Assembly: GCF_000220395.1 (NCBI RefSeq)
Contig: NW_004086239.1
Span: 1 to 34,919, forward strand
Length of the DNA stretch: 34,919 nt
Reading direction: 5' to 3'
Source of the DNA: Ichthyophthirius multifiliis
Lineage: Eukaryota > Ciliophora > Oligohymenophorea > Hymenostomatida
Of this stretch, positions 34,254-34,919 are shown one piece after another. Under the pieces are notes generated by a model, which saw nothing but the letters and a program-made list of their open reading frames with translations, was not told the DNA's origin and did not search any database. Positions within the stretch are counted from its first letter, which is position 1. Each line of letters begins with the position of its first letter. The position numbers and the translations under genes are program-made.

Positions 34254-34264
34254 TTTTTTTTTTT
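34254..34264 (+). terminator. Poly-T RNA polymerase III terminator of tRNA-Gly
   Basis: Eleven consecutive T's directly follow the discriminator base of the tRNA, the standard Pol III stop signal. Confidence 0.85.
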
Positions 34265-34860
34265 AGTTTAATAAAAATTCATAAAATAACAACATAAACA
34301 ACATATAAATATAATATAATCAAAATAATTTTTTATGTTCAATATTTATAAACCATATATAATTTTTTTATTATTTTTATAAATTAATTTAAAAATTAAT
34401 CCCTAATTTATTCATTTTCTAAAAAACTTATTCAGTAAGTATTCAATAAGCAAACTATCTTAATTTCATTATTAGATAAATATAATCATAATAATTTCAG
34501 ATTATTACTCGGACAAATATTATTAATATCTAATCTGAAACTTAAGAATTTATTATTCGAAATCTAATTTAAATAAACGATGGCTTAATTTCTTTATAAA
34601 TATCTAACATTTTCTAAAAAAAATGCTTTAATCGCCATTATTATAATAAAAATTTAAATTAAATTTAATATTATTAATTGAAAAATATAATAATCAAATA
34701 TTTTACTGATTACTGGGCGGTATTCATTCTAAAGTTTTAATAAATTAAGAATTAAAACTAAAATCATTTATTAATATTATTTTTAAAAAATCATTTAAAT
34801 AAATAATATAAAAGGCCGTTTAATTTTTTCTCATCTTTTTGTTTCTTATTTGATTCAATA

Positions 34861-34901
<41 letters not shown>

Positions 34902-34919
34902 TAAATAATACTTATTATC
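34265..34919. other. Window end: AT-rich DNA with unexplained G/C patches and AT microsatellite
   Basis: Patches near 34500-34600, 34630-34640, 34705-34722 and 34810-34820 have more G/C than normal spacer. On the minus strand short frames exist, for example ATG 34638 to TGA 34486 (50 codons, MAIKAFFLENVRYL) and one from ATG 34727 with a possible donor right after MNTAQQS. None can be assigned to a family, and a gene running past the window edge is possible. An (AT)n tract occupies about 34865-34898. Confidence 0.35.
34495..34540. other. 10-bp inverted repeat with 26-nt spacer
   Basis: TTTCAGATTA (34495-34504) and TAATCTGAAA (34531-34540) are perfect inverted copies around a spacer with TCGGAC. 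It could be an RNA stem-loop or simply lie within a minus-strand coding region. Confidence 0.4.

Overview
This is a very AT-rich piece of ciliate nuclear (macronuclear-type) DNA. Genes read cleanly only when TAA and TAG are translated as glutamine and TGA is the sole stop. Together with the extreme AT bias, many small introns (23 to about 170 nt, GT..AG) and short gene spacing, this points to an oligohymenophorean ciliate. Ichthyophthirius multifiliis is my best guess; that is inference, not a database result. Standard-code ORF finding misses nearly every gene. I see no telomere repeats, transposons, rRNA, CRISPR or viral elements.

I support 19 protein genes and one tRNA. Left part (0.7-9.7 kb): a two-HMG-box protein with a mitochondrial-like N-terminus, a Josephin deubiquitinase, a guanylate-binding-protein-like GTPase, a small IQ-motif protein, a multi-pass membrane protein, an F(K/R)PKIN-repeat coiled-coil protein, and a ubiquitin-like/ribosomal protein eS31 fusion. 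Middle (11.6-21.6 kb): an MFSD1-like transporter, a seven-exon TM9SF nonaspanin, the proteasome ubiquitin receptor Rpn13, a Q/N-rich coiled-coil protein and a DUSP-USP ubiquitin protease. Right part (23.3-34.3 kb): a SHAQKFF-type MYB protein, a casein-kinase-1-like protein with altered catalytic motifs, a nine-exon ABHD11-like hydrolase lacking the nucleophile serine, a nucleoredoxin-like protein, the ribosome-biogenesis factor NOC4, a small unknown protein, a short-chain dehydrogenase and tRNA-Gly(UCC).

Functionally the genes are mixed housekeeping. Four of them belong to the ubiquitin-proteasome system (Josephin, Ub-like-eS31, Rpn13, USP), and eS31 and NOC4 share ribosome biogenesis. Gene pairs such as CK1/hydrolase are divergent with short shared upstream regions. 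TM9SF/Rpn13 and nucleoredoxin/NOC4 converge tightly.

Two themes deserve attention. First, about eight single-base frame slips, nearly all in A or T runs, interrupt otherwise well-conserved genes. Most look like one missing base, so sequencing or assembly error is the simplest explanation. Second, several enzyme relatives have lost hallmark active-site residues: the ABHD11-like protein (Ser to Gly), the CK1-like protein (Gly loop and DFG to DFS), the nucleoredoxin-like protein (CDPF instead of CPPC) and the GBP-like protein (no DTEG motif). Frames, introns and phases were worked out by hand, so exact exon borders are predictions.
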